Below, piece after piece: positions 1 to 12,139 of a stretch of DNA of 33,028 bases. The first letter of the stretch is position 1. Every line of letters starts with the position of its first letter. Both the position numbers and the translations under genes were made by a program. Origin of the DNA: Micrococcus lacusdianchii (GTDB taxonomy: Bacteria > Actinomycetota > Actinomycetes > Actinomycetales > Micrococcaceae); NCBI RefSeq assembly GCF_023155805.1, contig NZ_JAKNUW010000020.1:1-33028 (forward strand), given 5' to 3'. The notes under the pieces were generated by a model. It was given only the letters and a program-made list of their open reading frames with translations, was not told the origin of the DNA and ran no database searches.

Positions 1-1466
1 GCCCCGGCCCGGGCGTGCAGCCAGGCGGCCGCCGCCGCGAGCCGGGCCGTGGGCGCCGGGCCGGGATCCTCCCCGGCCCGGCGCGCCCGCGAGCGCCGCG
101 CCACGTCCGCGGCCAGGACGGCACCGATCGCCCCGGAGAGCACGTCACCGGTGCCGCCCATCGCGAGTTCGGGCCCGCCGCCGGTCACGGCCCACGCCTC
201 GCCGTCCGGGGCGACCACGAGGGTGCGCTGACCCTTGAGCAGGACGGTGGCCCCGTGCGCAGCGGTCCACGCCCGCAGCGCCGCGAGCGGGTCGGCGGCG
301 TCGGCGCCGTCCGCGGGGACGCGCTCGTGCAGCCGGGACCACTCCCCGGCGTGCGGCGTCAGGACCACGGGCGTGCCGGCCGCGCGCAGCGCCCGCAGCT
401 CGGCGGCGGTGACCAGGTCCAGGGCCGAGGCGTCGGCGACCAGGGCCGCCTCCGGCCGTTCCTCGAGCGCGGCGAGGACGCCGGCCCAGCGCCGCCGCGC
501 GTCGTGCTCGGTGTCCAGGCCGGGGCCCGCCACCCAGGCGTCCGCGCGCGACGACTCGGGCCCCTCCGCCGAGACCAGCGCCTCGGGGTGGGCGGCGAGC
601 ACCAGGTCCCGGGTGGTCTGCGGGCCGGCGTGGTGCACCATGCCCGCTCCCGTGTGCAGCGCGCCCGCGCTCGCGAGCACGGCGGCCCCCGGGTAGCGCT
701 CCGATCCGGCGACGACGGCCACCACGCCGCGCGTGTACTTGTGGGCCTCGGCCGCGGGGGCCGGGTGGGCGGCCCGTGCGGCGGCCTCGTCCATCACGCC
801 CAGCCGCGCGGCCGGCGACGTCGGCAGGTAAGGTCCCAGCCCGATGTCCACCACGTGCACGGTGCGCGCGCGCGCCGCCCCCTCCCCGAGGACGAGACCG
901 GACTTGAGGGCGCCGAACGTCACGGTCGCGTCCGCGCGGAGGGCCTCCCCCCGCACCTCGCCGGTGTCCGTGTCCACGCCGGAGGGCACGTCGCACGCCA
1001 GCACGAGCGCCTCCGCCGGCAGCGCGCGCGCCGCAGCGGGCAGCTCATACTCGCCGGTGAAGCCCGTGCCGAGCACGCCGTCCACCACGAGCGCGGCCTC
1101 GGGCGGCACCGCGTCGGCGCGGCGTCCCCCGGCCGCTCGCAGCGCAGCCCAGCCCTCGGCGTGCCAGCGCGGGGCGCCGTCGTCGTCCCGGCGGACGGGC
1201 ACGGCGACTGCGGCCACGCCCCGGCGGCGCAGGAAGGCGAGGGCGAACAGCGCGTCCCCGCCGTTGTTGCCGGGGCCGACGAGGGCGGCCACGGTCGTCC
1301 CGGCCACGGGGCCACGCTCACGCAGCAGGGCGGCGGCGTGCTCGGCCAGGGCCCAGGCGGCGGCGCGCATCAGCTCCGGGCCGCGGCCGGCCGCGAGCAG
1401 GGGCTCCTCGGCCGTGCGCACGGCCGAGCCGGTCACGGCGATGTGGGTCAGGTCATCGGCGGTCAT
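1..1466 (-). CDS. nnr: Bifunctional NAD(P)H-hydrate epimerase / ADP-dependent dehydratase (partial, 3' end outside window)
   Basis: This fused YjeF-type enzyme repairs hydrated NADH and NADPH in the cytoplasm: the N-terminal half epimerises R-NAD(P)HX, and the C-terminal ribokinase-like half dehydrates the S form using ADP. The epimerase glycine motif GPGNNGGD is at residues ~64-71 and [11 protein letters not shown] at ~155-165. The kinase-like half starts near [14 protein letters not shown] (~240). The late loop [11 protein letters not shown] (~434) is the anion-hole/catalytic region of the dehydratase. The ATG at 1466 overlaps the acpS stop (ATGA), implying translational coupling. The frame is open to base 1, so the last part of the protein is missing. 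The identification rests on several family motifs. Confidence 0.93.
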   Translation of the reverse strand, partial: MTADDLTHIAVTGSAVRTAEEPLLAAGRGPELMRAAAWALAEHAAALLRERGPVAGTTVAALVGPGNNGGDALFALAFLRRRGVAAVAVPVRRDDDGAPRWHAEGWAALRAAGGRRADAVPPEAALVVDGVLGTGFTGEYELPAAARALPAEALVLACDVPSGVDTDTGEVRGEALRADATVTFGALKSGLVLGEGAARARTVHVVDIGLGPYLPTSPAARLGVMDEAAARAAHPAPAAEAHKYTRGVVAVVAGSERYPGAAVLASAGALHTGAGMVHHAGPQTTRDLVLAAHPEALVSAEGPESSRADAWVAGPGLDTEHDARRRWAGVLAALEERPEAALVADASALDLVTAAELRALRAAGTPVVLTPHAGEWSRLHERVPADGADAADPLAALRAWTAAHGATVLLKGQRTLVVAPDGEAWAVTGGGPELAMGGTGDVLSGAIGAVLAADVARRSRARRAGEDPGPAPTARLAAAAAWLHARAG

Positions 1467-1843
1467 GCGGACTCCTCCTCGGCCGCGCGGCGTTCGGCGA
1501 CCACGTAGGCGGTGGCGACGTCCCCGTCATGACTGAGGGAGAGGTGCCAGTGGGTGATGCCCAGGGCCTCGGCCTGGGCCTGGACGGTGCCGGTCAGGTG
1601 CACGGTGGGGCGGCCGTCGCCGTGGTCCGGGCGCGGGATCCAGCAGTGGTGCCACATCATCCCGGGCGGGGCGCCCATGGCCTTGGCGATCGCCTCCTTG
1701 GCGGCGAAGCGCGCGGCCAGCGAGCGCAGCGGCAGGTCCCGCTCGTCCGCGGTGAACAGGCGTGCGCGCAGCGCCGGCGTGCGCTCGAGCTGCGCCCGGA
1801 ACCGCGGGACGTCCACCACGTCCACCCCCACGCCGACGATCAC
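1463..1843 (-). CDS. acpS: Holo-[acyl-carrier-protein] synthase
   Basis: AcpS transfers 4'-phosphopantetheine from CoA to the serine of acyl carrier protein, activating fatty-acid synthesis. The 126-residue length is normal for the family. The Mg-binding motif [10 protein letters not shown] is at the N-terminus (Asp8), and [13 protein letters not shown] is at ~45-57 with the catalytic Lys-Glu. A late [19 protein letters not shown] segment matches the family C-terminus. The start is the GTG at 1843, because the [10 protein letters not shown] motif begins a few residues later and the GTG overlaps the upstream TGA (GTGA). Its own TGA overlaps the nnr ATG. A longer upstream reading of the frame would run backwards through the neighbouring gene and is not credible. 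Confidence 0.95.
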   Translation of the reverse strand: MIVGVGVDVVDVPRFRAQLERTPALRARLFTADERDLPLRSLAARFAAKEAIAKAMGAPPGMMWHHCWIPRPDHGDGRPTVHLTGTVQAQAEALGITHWHLSLSHDGDVATAYVVAERRAAEEESA

Positions 1844-2567
1844 GCCGCCCCCGCCCGCCGGGCGCCCACGACGACGGCGCCGGCCTCGTCCCCGACGGGC
1901 TGCCCGCGCAGTCGCTTGGCCAGGTCGAGCGGCCACTGCAGCACGCCGGGCAGCTGCTGGTCGCAGCCCGGCGTGAGCATCGCCTTCCCGTAGGCCAGCA
2001 CGCCGTAGACGCCGTGCTGCAGGCGGCCGAGCCGGTCGAAGCCGGCGTCGAACGCGTACAGGGACACACGGCCCTCCTCGGGGGTGAAGCACCGCTCCGC
2101 CAGCAGCCGCGCACGCTCCACGTGCTGGTGGAAGGTGAGCACGCCCAGGTGGTGCAGGCCGAGTTCGCGCATGCGGTCGGCCGCGTGGATGACCTCGCCC
2201 TGGGTGGTCACCGGATCGGGCGCGAAGCACTCGACGCTGACGCCGGCCAGCCGCGGGTCGCGTTCCCCCGGGCCGCCGCACAGCTTCTCGTGCCCGTCCG
2301 GCCCCAGGTACGCGGAGACGAAGAGCCGGTCGGTGACGCCGGACGCGGCGAGCTCGATCGCGGCGTCATAGACGCGGGGCCGGCTGTAGAGGACGAGGAG
2401 GGCGTCCACGCGCGGTGCGTCGTCCGGGTGCGGCTCCGTCACGGCGTGCGTGGCCCATCCTGCGCCGAAGGCCAGTCCCAGCGCCGCCAGGGTCGCCACG
2501 GTGGCGCAGAGGGCCCGCGCCCACCGCGGCAGTCCACGGCGGACGCGCCCCCGGTCGGCCTGCGCGC

Positions 2568-2571
<4 letters not shown>
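1840..2571 (-). CDS. DUF218 (SanA/YdcF/ElyC-type) membrane-anchored protein
   Basis: This 243-residue protein has an arginine-rich N-terminus, one hydrophobic segment (~20-45, around [20 protein letters not shown]) and then a DUF218-like domain. DUF218 signs are [20 protein letters not shown], a serine in [11 protein letters not shown], a TTQGEV segment in the place of the family TrENA motif, and [15 protein letters not shown] in the place of the conserved VT-x-yHm-RA stretch. The orientation is probably N-in with the domain outside. DUF218 members have been linked to envelope integrity and vancomycin-type sensitivity, but the biochemical activity is unclear. It has 4-base overlaps with glgX upstream (ATGA) and acpS downstream (GTGA), which fixes the ATG at 2571. 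Confidence 0.75.
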
Positions 2572-4694
<2,123 letters not shown>

Positions 4695-4717
4695 GACTCT
4701 CCGGGGTCTCGTCGTGC

Positions 4718-4739
4718 GGCCCGCCGGGTGCGGCGGGCC
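4718..4739 (-). promoter_or_regulatory. GC hairpin in the predicted glgX leader
   Basis: Arms GGCCCGCC (4718-4725) and GGCGGGCC (4732-4739) flank a 6-base loop. If the glgX transcript starts near 4742, as the -10-like TAGACT at 4749-4754 suggests, this hairpin sits at the very 5' end of the mRNA. It could stabilise the message, attenuate transcription, or be a second weak terminator for glmS. No T-tract follows on the minus strand. Confidence 0.45.
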
Positions 4740-4748
4740 TCCTCGGGG

Positions 4749-4754
4749 AGTCTA
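4749..4754 (-). promoter_or_regulatory. Candidate glgX -10 element (TAGACT)
   Basis: The minus strand reads TAGACT, a good actinobacterial -10, 54 bases before the glgX ATG and downstream of the glmS terminator. The same hexamer occurs at the candidate glmM and secY promoters in this window. I see no convincing -35 at 17 or 18 bases. Confidence 0.4.
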
Positions 4755-4788
4755 CTGGCGCGGGCGGACACCGTCCCGGACGCGTCGC

Positions 4789-4818
4789 GGGCCCGGCCGC
4801 TGTGTGGCGGCCGGGCCC
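4789..4818 (-). terminator. Intrinsic terminator hairpin after glmS
   Basis: Perfect 12-base arms (4789-4800 and 4807-4818) enclose the 6-base loop tgtgtg, starting about 34 bases after the glmS stop. There is no T-tract, as is common for hairpin terminators in very GC-rich actinobacteria. Confidence 0.75.
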
Positions 4819-4851
4819 GGCAGGAGAGGCCTCGGTGGCCTCAGCGGCGGA

Positions 4852-6723
<1,872 letters not shown>

Positions 6724-6730
6724 GGGAGCG

Positions 6731-6736
6731 AGGATA
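6731..6736 (-). promoter_or_regulatory. Candidate glmS -10 element (TATCCT), leaderless start
   Basis: The minus strand reads TATCCT, then seven bases, then the glmS ATG. This spacing puts the transcription start at or next to the start codon. Confidence 0.5.
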
Positions 6737-6808
6737 CCGGGTCGCCGGGGCCGTCGACCGTCGCCGCGGCGGCCGCGGCCCGGCCGCCCCGCCCCCGCCG
6801 CCGCGTGC

Positions 6809-7846
6809 TCAGCGGTAGCCGGCCGGGTTGGCCTCCTGCCAGGCCCACAGGTCCCTGACCATGTCAGCGACGTCTCGCCTCGCCCGCCAGCCGACGTCCC
6901 GTCCGATCGCGGCGACGTCGGCGCAGGACTCGGCGATGTCCCCCGGACGGCGCCCCACCACCTGGCGCGGCACGCGGCGGCCGGTCACCTCCTCGAAGGC
7001 CCGGACCATCTCGAACACCGTCACGCCCTCGCCGCGGCCGATGTTCCACACCCGCAGGCCCGCGTCCCCGGCCGGCCGCGCCGCCATCCACTCGAGCACG
7101 GCGACGTGCGCCTCGGCCAGGTCCATCACGTGGATGAAGTCCCGCACCGCGCTGCCGTCCCTCGTGGGGAAGTCAGCCCCGAACACCTGCAGCCGCTCAT
7201 ATTCGCCCGAGGCCACTCGTGAGACGTACGGCATGAGGTTCGCCGGCGCGCCCAGTGGGTCCTCACCGAGCAGCCCGGAGGGGTGGGCACCGACCGGGTT
7301 GAAGTACCGCAGCACGGCCACGCTCTGCTCCGGCGCGGCCGCGTGCGTGTCGACCAGCACCTGCTCGGCCATCGCCTTGGACCGGCCGTAGGGGCTCACG
7401 GGCGCCAGCGGGGCCCCCTCGTCCACGGGGACCGGCGCGTCGTCCCCGTACACGGTCGCGGAGGAGGAGAACAGCAGGACCCGAGCACCGGCGTCGGCCG
7501 TCACCCGGGCGAGCTCCGCGGTGCCGCCCACATTGACCGCGTAGTACTCCCCCGGCTGCACGACCGACTCCGCGGGCGACTTCAGTCCCGCGAAGTGCAC
7601 GACGGCGTGCGGGCACCACGCCCGCACGCGCTCGCGGTACTCGGCGGGACGGCGGACGTCGGCGCGCACGAGGTCGAGCCGGTCCCCGCCGAGCTGCGTC
7701 CCGCACACCCGGGCGGCCCGCCGCAGCGGCTCCTCCGAGGAGGAGACGAGGCTGTCGAGCACGAGGACGGCGTGCCCGGCGTCCAGCAGGGTGGTCACGG
7801 TGTGGGACCCGAGGTAGCCGGCACCGCCGGTGACGAGAACACGCGT
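6809..7846 (-). CDS. galE: UDP-glucose 4-epimerase (start codon uncertain)
   Basis: GalE interconverts UDP-glucose and UDP-galactose using bound NAD in a short-chain dehydrogenase fold. Visible features are the Rossmann motif VLVTGGAGYLGSHT at the N-terminus, FSSSATVYGD (catalytic Ser), SPYGRSKAMAEQ (YxxxK), VLRYFNPVGAHPSG and RDFIHVMDLAEAHVAVLEWM. The family begins right before VLVTGG, but the codon there is ACG (7844-7846), not ATG or GTG. ACG lies exactly 7 bases after a TAAGAT -10-like hexamer. The first standard in-frame start is the ATG at 7921, which would add 25 arginine-rich residues and place the start 3 bases from the divergent coaA GTG. I give the ACG-based limits as the likelier ones. 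Function is secure; the N-terminus is not. Confidence 0.85.
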   Translation of the reverse strand, partial: TRVLVTGGAGYLGSHTVTTLLDAGHAVLVLDSLVSSSEEPLRRAARVCGTQLGGDRLDLVRADVRRPAEYRERVRAWCPHAVVHFAGLKSPAESVVQPGEYYAVNVGGTAELARVTADAGARVLLFSSSATVYGDDAPVPVDEGAPLAPVSPYGRSKAMAEQVLVDTHAAAPEQSVAVLRYFNPVGAHPSGLLGEDPLGAPANLMPYVSRVASGEYERLQVFGADFPTRDGSAVRDFIHVMDLAEAHVAVLEWMAARPAGDAGLRVWNIGRGEGVTVFEMVRAFEEVTGRRVPRQVVGRRPGDIAESCADVAAIGRDVGWRARRDVADMVRDLWAWQEANPAGYR

Positions 7847-7853
7847 GACCGCG

Positions 7854-7859
7854 ATCTTA
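7854..7859 (-). promoter_or_regulatory. Candidate galE -10 element (TAAGAT)
   Basis: The minus strand reads TAAGAT, matching TANNNT, seven bases before the ACG codon where canonical GalE proteins start. If it is real, the upstream ATG at 7921 would lie outside the transcript. No clear -35 is visible. Confidence 0.35.
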
Positions 7860-7924
7860 CGAGGCCGCGTCCCGCGCCGCTCCCCGACGCCGATGCGCCC
7901 TGCACGGGCGGAGGCTGACATGAT

Positions 7925-8926
7925 GTGACGGTGATGGACACCGCGCCCCCCGGCGTCGACGCCGGCACCCCCGCCGTCCGCGCCGCCGAGTCCCACCTCT
8001 CCCCCTTCGTGGAGCTGGACCGCGCCATGTGGGCCCGGCTGGCGGACCAGCTGGACCAGCCCTTCGACCAGGCGGACGTGGAGCGGCTGCGGGGGCTCGG
8101 CGAGACGCTCTCCCTGCGCGAGGTGGCCGAGGTGTACCTGCCCCTCTCCCGCCTGCTGGGGATCCACGTGGAGGCCTCGGGCACGCTGCGCCGGGCCACG
8201 AACGACTTCCTCGGCGAGCGCACGGAGCGCACCCCCTACGTGATCGGCGTGGCCGGCTCCGTGGCGGTCGGCAAGTCCACCACCGCCCGCGTGCTCCAGG
8301 AGATGCTGCGGCGCTGGCCGTCCACGCCACGCGTGGAGCTGATCACCACCGACGGGTTCCTGCGCCCCAACGCAGAGCTGCGCGCCCGCGGCCTCATGGA
8401 GCGCAAGGGATTCCCCGAGTCGTACGACCGGCGCGCCCTGCTGCGGTTCATGGCGGACGTGAAGTCCGGCGCGCAGGAGGTCAGCGCTCCGGTGTACTCC
8501 CACGTCACCTACGACATCGTGGCGGGCGAGCGGCAGACCGTGCACCGTCCCGACGTCCTGATCGTGGAGGGCCTGAACGTGCTCGCGCCGCCGCGCGTGC
8601 GCGCCGACGGCACCGCGGGCCTGTCCGTCTCCGACTTCTTCGACTTCTCCGTGTACGTAGACGCCCGCGCCGACTGGATCCGCCAGTGGTACATCGAGCG
8701 GTTCATGGATCTGCGCTCGGGGGCCTTCCAGGACCCCGGCGCCTACTTCCACCGCTACGCGGACCTGTCCGACGACGCCGCACGCACCACCGCGGGGGGC
8801 ATCTGGGACAGCATCAACGGGCCGAACCTGCTGCAGAACGTCCTGCCCACGCGCGGCCGCGCGCGGCTCGTCCTCACCAAGAACCAGCAGCACGAGGTGT
8901 CCCGCGTGCTGCTGCGCAAGGTCTGA
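7925..8926 (+). CDS. coaA: Type I pantothenate kinase
   Basis: CoaA phosphorylates pantothenate with ATP, the first and regulated step of coenzyme A synthesis. The protein shows the P-loop GVAGSVAVGKSTTARVL (~117), the following DGFLRPN, YDRRALLRFMADVKSG, APVYSHVTYDIV and DVLIVEGLNVL, all typical of the bacterial type I (CoaA/PRK-like) family, and it ends in LVLTKNQQHEVSRVLLRK. Its 333 residues include an N-terminal extension of roughly 15-20 residues. Starts are GTG 7925, with GGAGG about 10 bases upstream, or ATG 7934 three codons later. It is divergent from galE and followed by an independent mscL. Confidence 0.95.
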   Translation: MTVMDTAPPGVDAGTPAVRAAESHLSPFVELDRAMWARLADQLDQPFDQADVERLRGLGETLSLREVAEVYLPLSRLLGIHVEASGTLRRATNDFLGERTERTPYVIGVAGSVAVGKSTTARVLQEMLRRWPSTPRVELITTDGFLRPNAELRARGLMERKGFPESYDRRALLRFMADVKSGAQEVSAPVYSHVTYDIVAGERQTVHRPDVLIVEGLNVLAPPRVRADGTAGLSVSDFFDFSVYVDARADWIRQWYIERFMDLRSGAFQDPGAYFHRYADLSDDAARTTAGGIWDSINGPNLLQNVLPTRGRARLVLTKNQQHEVSRVLLRKV

Positions 8927-9017
8927 TGCAGGCGCGTCAGTCGCGCCGCTGCACCTCTCCGCCTGTGACGTCGGCCACGCGCGACGCCTCCGTGCACGCG
9001 TCAACCACCCGACGCCG

Positions 9018-9023
9018 TACACT
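9018..9023 (+). promoter_or_regulatory. Candidate mscL -10 element (TACACT), leaderless start
   Basis: TACACT is followed by six bases and then the mscL ATG at 9030. There is no Shine-Dalgarno sequence. This fits a leaderless transcript. Confidence 0.5.
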
Positions 9024-9029
9024 GGCGCA

Positions 9030-9476
9030 ATGCTTCAGGGATTCAAGGACTTCATCATGAAGGGCAACGTCATCGATCTGGCCGTTGCCGTCATCATCGG
9101 CGCCGCGTTCAGCCAGATCGTCAATGCCCTCGTGGAGAGCGTGCTCATGCCGTTCGTCTCCGCGCTGTTCCAGGCACCGGACTTCGACAGCTTCGCCGTG
9201 CTCACCCTCAACGGCAACGACCTCAAGTTCGGCGTGCTGCTCACCGCGATCGTCAACTTCCTGCTCGTGGCCGCCGCCGTGTACTTCGCGATCGTGCTGC
9301 CCATGAACAAGATGATCGAGCGCCGCAACCGCCGCCTCGGCATCGAGCCGGAGGCCGAGCCCGTGGCGGAGGACGTCGCGCTCCTCACCGAGATCCGCGA
9401 CCTGCTCTCCGCCCAGCGCGGCGGCACGGGGACCGTGACCAACGGCCCGGTGCCGGGCGGCCCGAACGCCCGCTGA
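9030..9476 (+). CDS. mscL: Large-conductance mechanosensitive channel
   Basis: MscL is a homopentameric inner-membrane channel that opens under membrane tension to release solutes during osmotic downshock. The 148-residue protein begins MLQGFKDFIMKGNVIDLAVAV, the amphipathic N-terminal helix plus first membrane segment (~15-45, with the pore-lining IDLAVAVIIGAAF). A periplasmic loop follows (~50-75), then a second membrane segment (~75-100, FGVLLTAIVNFLLVAAAVYF), a cytoplasmic helix after RRNRRLG, and a proline/glycine-rich tail. It stands alone between coaA and a strong bidirectional hairpin. It is convergent with the small gene at 9564. Confidence 0.97.
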   Translation: MLQGFKDFIMKGNVIDLAVAVIIGAAFSQIVNALVESVLMPFVSALFQAPDFDSFAVLTLNGNDLKFGVLLTAIVNFLLVAAAVYFAIVLPMNKMIERRNRRLGIEPEAEPVAEDVALLTEIRDLLSAQRGGTGTVTNGPVPGGPNAR

Positions 9477-9505
9477 CCCCGGCGCCACGCGCCGCCCCAC
9501 CGCAC

Positions 9506-9547
9506 AGGGCCCCGGCCCGCCTCCCCAGGGAGGCGGGCCGGGGCCCT
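9506..9547. terminator. Large bidirectional terminator hairpin between mscL and the 61-residue ORF
   Basis: A nearly perfect 42-base palindrome has ~19-base arms (9506-9524 and 9529-9547) around a 4-base loop. It starts 30 bases after the mscL stop and lies 17 bases from the end of the opposing small gene, so it can serve both. Confidence 0.8.
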
Positions 9548-9563
9548 CCGTCCACCCCGGGGC

Positions 9564-9749
9564 TCAGCCGGTCCGCGCCCCGTCCCGCTCGACCGCGAGG
9601 CAGGGCAGCCAGTCCGCCGACACGCCGTCCCGGTCGCAGGTGGGCGCCTGGACGGCCATCACGGCCAGGATCCAGAGCGCCGCCATCGCGGCCGCGAGCG
9701 CGGCCAGCAGGGGCCAGTGCCGCGGCCGGGGAGGCGGTGAGGACGGCAC
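9564..9749 (-). CDS. Hypothetical 61-residue single-pass membrane protein
   Basis: This short frame follows glmM by 21 bases on the same strand and ends just before a bidirectional terminator, which supports it being the last gene of a glmM unit. The product has a proline/arginine-rich N-terminus, one hydrophobic stretch (~13-34, LLAALAAAMAALWILAVMAV), and a short tail with two cysteines (TCDRDG, WLPCLAV). The start is a GTG at 9749 and no strong ribosome-binding site is visible. I recognise no family. It could be a spurious frame in GC-rich DNA, but the hydrophobic segment and position between a gene and its terminator favour a real gene. Confidence 0.5.
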   Translation of the reverse strand: MPSSPPPRPRHWPLLAALAAAMAALWILAVMAVQAPTCDRDGVSADWLPCLAVERDGARTG

Positions 9750-9770
9750 GACGGGCTCGGTCCGCGTCGC

Positions 9771-11126
9771 TCAGTCGTGCAGCCGCAGCTCGCGCTGGAC
9801 CACCTCGGCCAGGACCTCGGCCTCGCGACGGGCCGTCTCCTCGTCCGGGGCCTCGACCATCACGCGCACGACGGGCTCCGTGCCGGAGGGACGCAGCAGG
9901 ACCCGCCCGGTCTCCCCGAGCCGCTGCTCGGCCACGAGCACGGCGGCCTGCACCGCGGCGTCCTCCCCCGCGCGAAACTTGTCCACCCCGCGCACGTTCA
10001 CCAGCACCTGGGGCAGCCGCTCCATCACGCCCGCGAGCCCGGACAGGGGCGTCCCGGTCTGCGCCACCCGGGCCGCCAGCTGCAGGCCGGTCAGGACGCC
10101 GTCGCCGGTGGTGGCGTGGTCCGCGAAGATCACGTGCCCGGACTGCTCGCCGCCGAGCGAGTAGTCGCCGAGCTTCATGCCGGCCAGGACGTAGCGGTCG
10201 CCCACCTGCGTCTCCATCAGACGGACGCCCTCCCGCTGCATCGCGAGCTTCAGGCCGAGGTTGGACATCACGGTCACCACGAGGGTGTCGTCGCGCAGCT
10301 CGCCGCGGTCCTTGAGCGCCAGGGCCATGATCCCCATGATCTGGTCCCCGTCGACGACGTCGCCGTTCTCGTCGACGGCGAGGCAGCGGTCCGCGTCGCC
10401 GTCGTGGGCGATCCCGAGGTCCGCCCCGTGCGCGCGCACGGCCTCCTGGAGGCGCTCCAGGTGCGTGGAGCCGCAGCCCTCGTTGATGTTCAGCCCGTCC
10501 GGCTCCGCGCCGATGACCACCACGGAGGCCCCGGCGTCCCGGAACGCGTCCGGGGAGCAGCCGGAGGCCGCGCCGTGCGCGCAGTCCAGCACCACGGTGA
10601 GCCCGTCGAGGCGGTGGGGCAGCGTCTGCAGCAGGTGCACCACGTAGCGGTCCTCCGCATCGGAGAAGACGCGCACCCGGCCCACGTCCGCGCCGGTGGG
10701 ACGCAGCGGGTGCTCCCCTTCCAGGTGCTGGATGATCTCGTCCTCCTGCTCATCGGTGAGCTTCTGCCCGCCGCGCGCGAGGAACTTGATGCCGTTGTCC
10801 GGCGCCGGGTTGTGGGAGGCCGAGATCATAACGCCGAAGTCCGCGCCGAGGTCGCCCACGAGGAAGGCCGCGGCCGGAGTGGGGAGCACCCCGGCGTCCC
10901 AGACGTCCACCCCCGACGACGCGAGCCCGGCCAGCACAGCCGCGCTGATGAACTGGCCGCTGATCCGGGGGTCGCGGGCCACCACGGCCACGGGCCGCCG
11001 CCCGGCCGCGAACGCCTCCGCCCCCAGGACCGGCGCGGCCGCCTGGGCCAGCTGGACGGACAACTCCACTGTGAGCGTCTCGTTGGCCAGGCCACGAACG
11101 CCATCGGTTCCGAACAATCTCGACAT
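9771..11126 (-). CDS. glmM: Phosphoglucosamine mutase
   Basis: GlmM converts glucosamine-6-phosphate (the GlmS product) to glucosamine-1-phosphate for UDP-GlcNAc and peptidoglycan. The 451-residue protein begins [16 protein letters not shown]. The phosphoserine loop is [14 protein letters not shown] (~100), the metal-binding loop DGDADRC (~245), the sugar-binding loop GGEQSGH (~330), and the phosphate-binding loop [15 protein letters not shown] lies near the C-terminus. The ATG at 11126 is 8 bases after TAGACT, suggesting a leaderless message. The third codon is AGA, and TTG, GGA and GAT follow nearby, an A/T-rich start unlike the rest of the gene. glmS lies on the same strand but 3 kb downstream, beyond coaA and galE. 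Confidence 0.97.
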   Translation of the reverse strand: MSRLFGTDGVRGLANETLTVELSVQLAQAAAPVLGAEAFAAGRRPVAVVARDPRISGQFISAAVLAGLASSGVDVWDAGVLPTPAAAFLVGDLGADFGVMISASHNPAPDNGIKFLARGGQKLTDEQEDEIIQHLEGEHPLRPTGADVGRVRVFSDAEDRYVVHLLQTLPHRLDGLTVVLDCAHGAASGCSPDAFRDAGASVVVIGAEPDGLNINEGCGSTHLERLQEAVRAHGADLGIAHDGDADRCLAVDENGDVVDGDQIMGIMALALKDRGELRDDTLVVTVMSNLGLKLAMQREGVRLMETQVGDRYVLAGMKLGDYSLGGEQSGHVIFADHATTGDGVLTGLQLAARVAQTGTPLSGLAGVMERLPQVLVNVRGVDKFRAGEDAAVQAAVLVAEQRLGETGRVLLRPSGTEPVVRVMVEAPDEETARREAEVLAEVVQRELRLHD

Positions 11127-11134
11127 GATGCATG

Positions 11135-11140
11135 AGTCTA
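11135..11140 (-). promoter_or_regulatory. Candidate glmM -10 element (TAGACT), leaderless start
   Basis: The minus strand reads TAGACT, then eight bases, then the glmM ATG. Eighteen bases further upstream is GTGTCC, a weak -35 candidate that shares TG-x-CC with the ribosomal-unit promoters. Confidence 0.5.
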
Positions 11141-11218
11141 CGAGCCGCTCCCCGGCGCGGACACCAGCGCCACGGCCGGAAGGCCTCACCGGAGGTCACG
11201 ATCCCGCATCGGGACCGG

Positions 11219-11224
11219 TAGGAT
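11219..11224 (+). promoter_or_regulatory. Candidate promoter -10 (TAGGAT) for the amidase-like gene
   Basis: TAGGAT is followed by seven bases and an in-frame GTG at 11232. Either translation starts leaderless at that GTG, or the message has a ~70-base leader to the ATG at 11304, which has its own ribosome-binding site. Confidence 0.4.
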
Positions 11225-11303
11225 CACCCCGGTGACGGCCATCCGCCGGTCCCGTCACCACCGCGCGGGCCGCGCCCGCGGCTCCGATCTGAAGGACCCC
11301 CGC

Positions 11304-12119
11304 ATGCCCGTTCATCCGATCCCCTCCTCTTCGTGGCCCCGCCGTGCCGTGCTCAGCGGTGCCGGCCTCGCGATCGCCGGCGTCGTGTCCGGCTGCGCCG
11401 ACGGCGACGGGTCCCCGGCCGCGGCCGCCGCCGACCAGGAGGGTGGCGCCTCGACCGCCCCCCGCCTGGCGGCCCCCGAGATCCTCTCCACGATCGACTG
11501 GGGGGCGCGCATCCCGGAGGGCCACCAGCAGACGCTGTACGAGCGTCCCTCGTACCTGGTCATCCACCACACGGCCACCCCGAACGTCACGGACGGCTCC
11601 CGTCAGGCCGCCGTGGACATCGCCCAGCGTGTCCAGAGCCAGCACATCAACCAGCAGTGGGGCGACTCCGGCCAGCACTTCACGATGTCCCGAGGCGGCT
11701 ACCCGCTGGAGGGGCGCCACGGCTCCCTGTACACGCTGCACGGCGGCCAGAACTTCATGCTCGGCGTGCACGCGCTGGGCTTCAACGCCTACGCCCTCGG
11801 GATCGAGTGCGAGGGCTTCTACATGCTCAACCCCCCGCCGCAGAGCCTCTACGCCGGGCTCGTGAAGCTGGCCTCCTACATCTGCCAGCAGTACGACCTC
11901 CCGCCGTCGCGCATCATCGGCCACCGCGACATCGTGAAGACGAGCTGCTGCGGCGACGCCTTCTACTCCAAGCTGCCCGTGCTGCGCGAGGACGTCCGCC
12001 GCTCCCTCGAGTCCGGCGAGTACCACGTGACCGAGGGCTTCGGCGCGGACAACCTCTTCGACGACTCGGAGATCGACACCGAGAACTACCAGGAGTACCG
12101 CAGCCGCACCGAGGGCTGA
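11304..12119 (+). CDS. Secreted N-acetylmuramoyl-L-alanine amidase / PGRP-type lipoprotein
   Basis: The mature part has an amidase_2/peptidoglycan-recognition fold: LVIHHTATPN (first zinc histidine), a central LGIECEGFYM, and IIGHRDIVKTSCCGD (later zinc histidine plus the conserved C/D region). Such enzymes cut the bond between muramic acid and the stem peptide. The N-terminus has SSSWPRRAVLSGAG, a hydrophobic stretch and VSGC, so it looks like a twin-arginine-type signal ending in a lipobox, with lipid attachment at the Cys near residue 31. I chose ATG 11304 because GAAGGAC lies just upstream and the signal peptide is then of normal length. A leaderless GTG at 11232 would add 24 residues. 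Activity is inferred; it may be a binding protein only. Confidence 0.85.
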   Translation: MPVHPIPSSSWPRRAVLSGAGLAIAGVVSGCADGDGSPAAAAADQEGGASTAPRLAAPEILSTIDWGARIPEGHQQTLYERPSYLVIHHTATPNVTDGSRQAAVDIAQRVQSQHINQQWGDSGQHFTMSRGGYPLEGRHGSLYTLHGGQNFMLGVHALGFNAYALGIECEGFYMLNPPPQSLYAGLVKLASYICQQYDLPPSRIIGHRDIVKTSCCGDAFYSKLPVLREDVRRSLESGEYHVTEGFGADNLFDDSEIDTENYQEYRSRTEG

Positions 12120-12139
12120 GCGCCCCCCGCCCGGACGCC

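Noticed and set aside
7847-7921. Arg-rich 25-residue extension of GalE from ATG 7921 as the primary start
   Set aside because: It is not typical of the family, has no ribosome-binding site and collides with the coaA start; kept only as the alternative.
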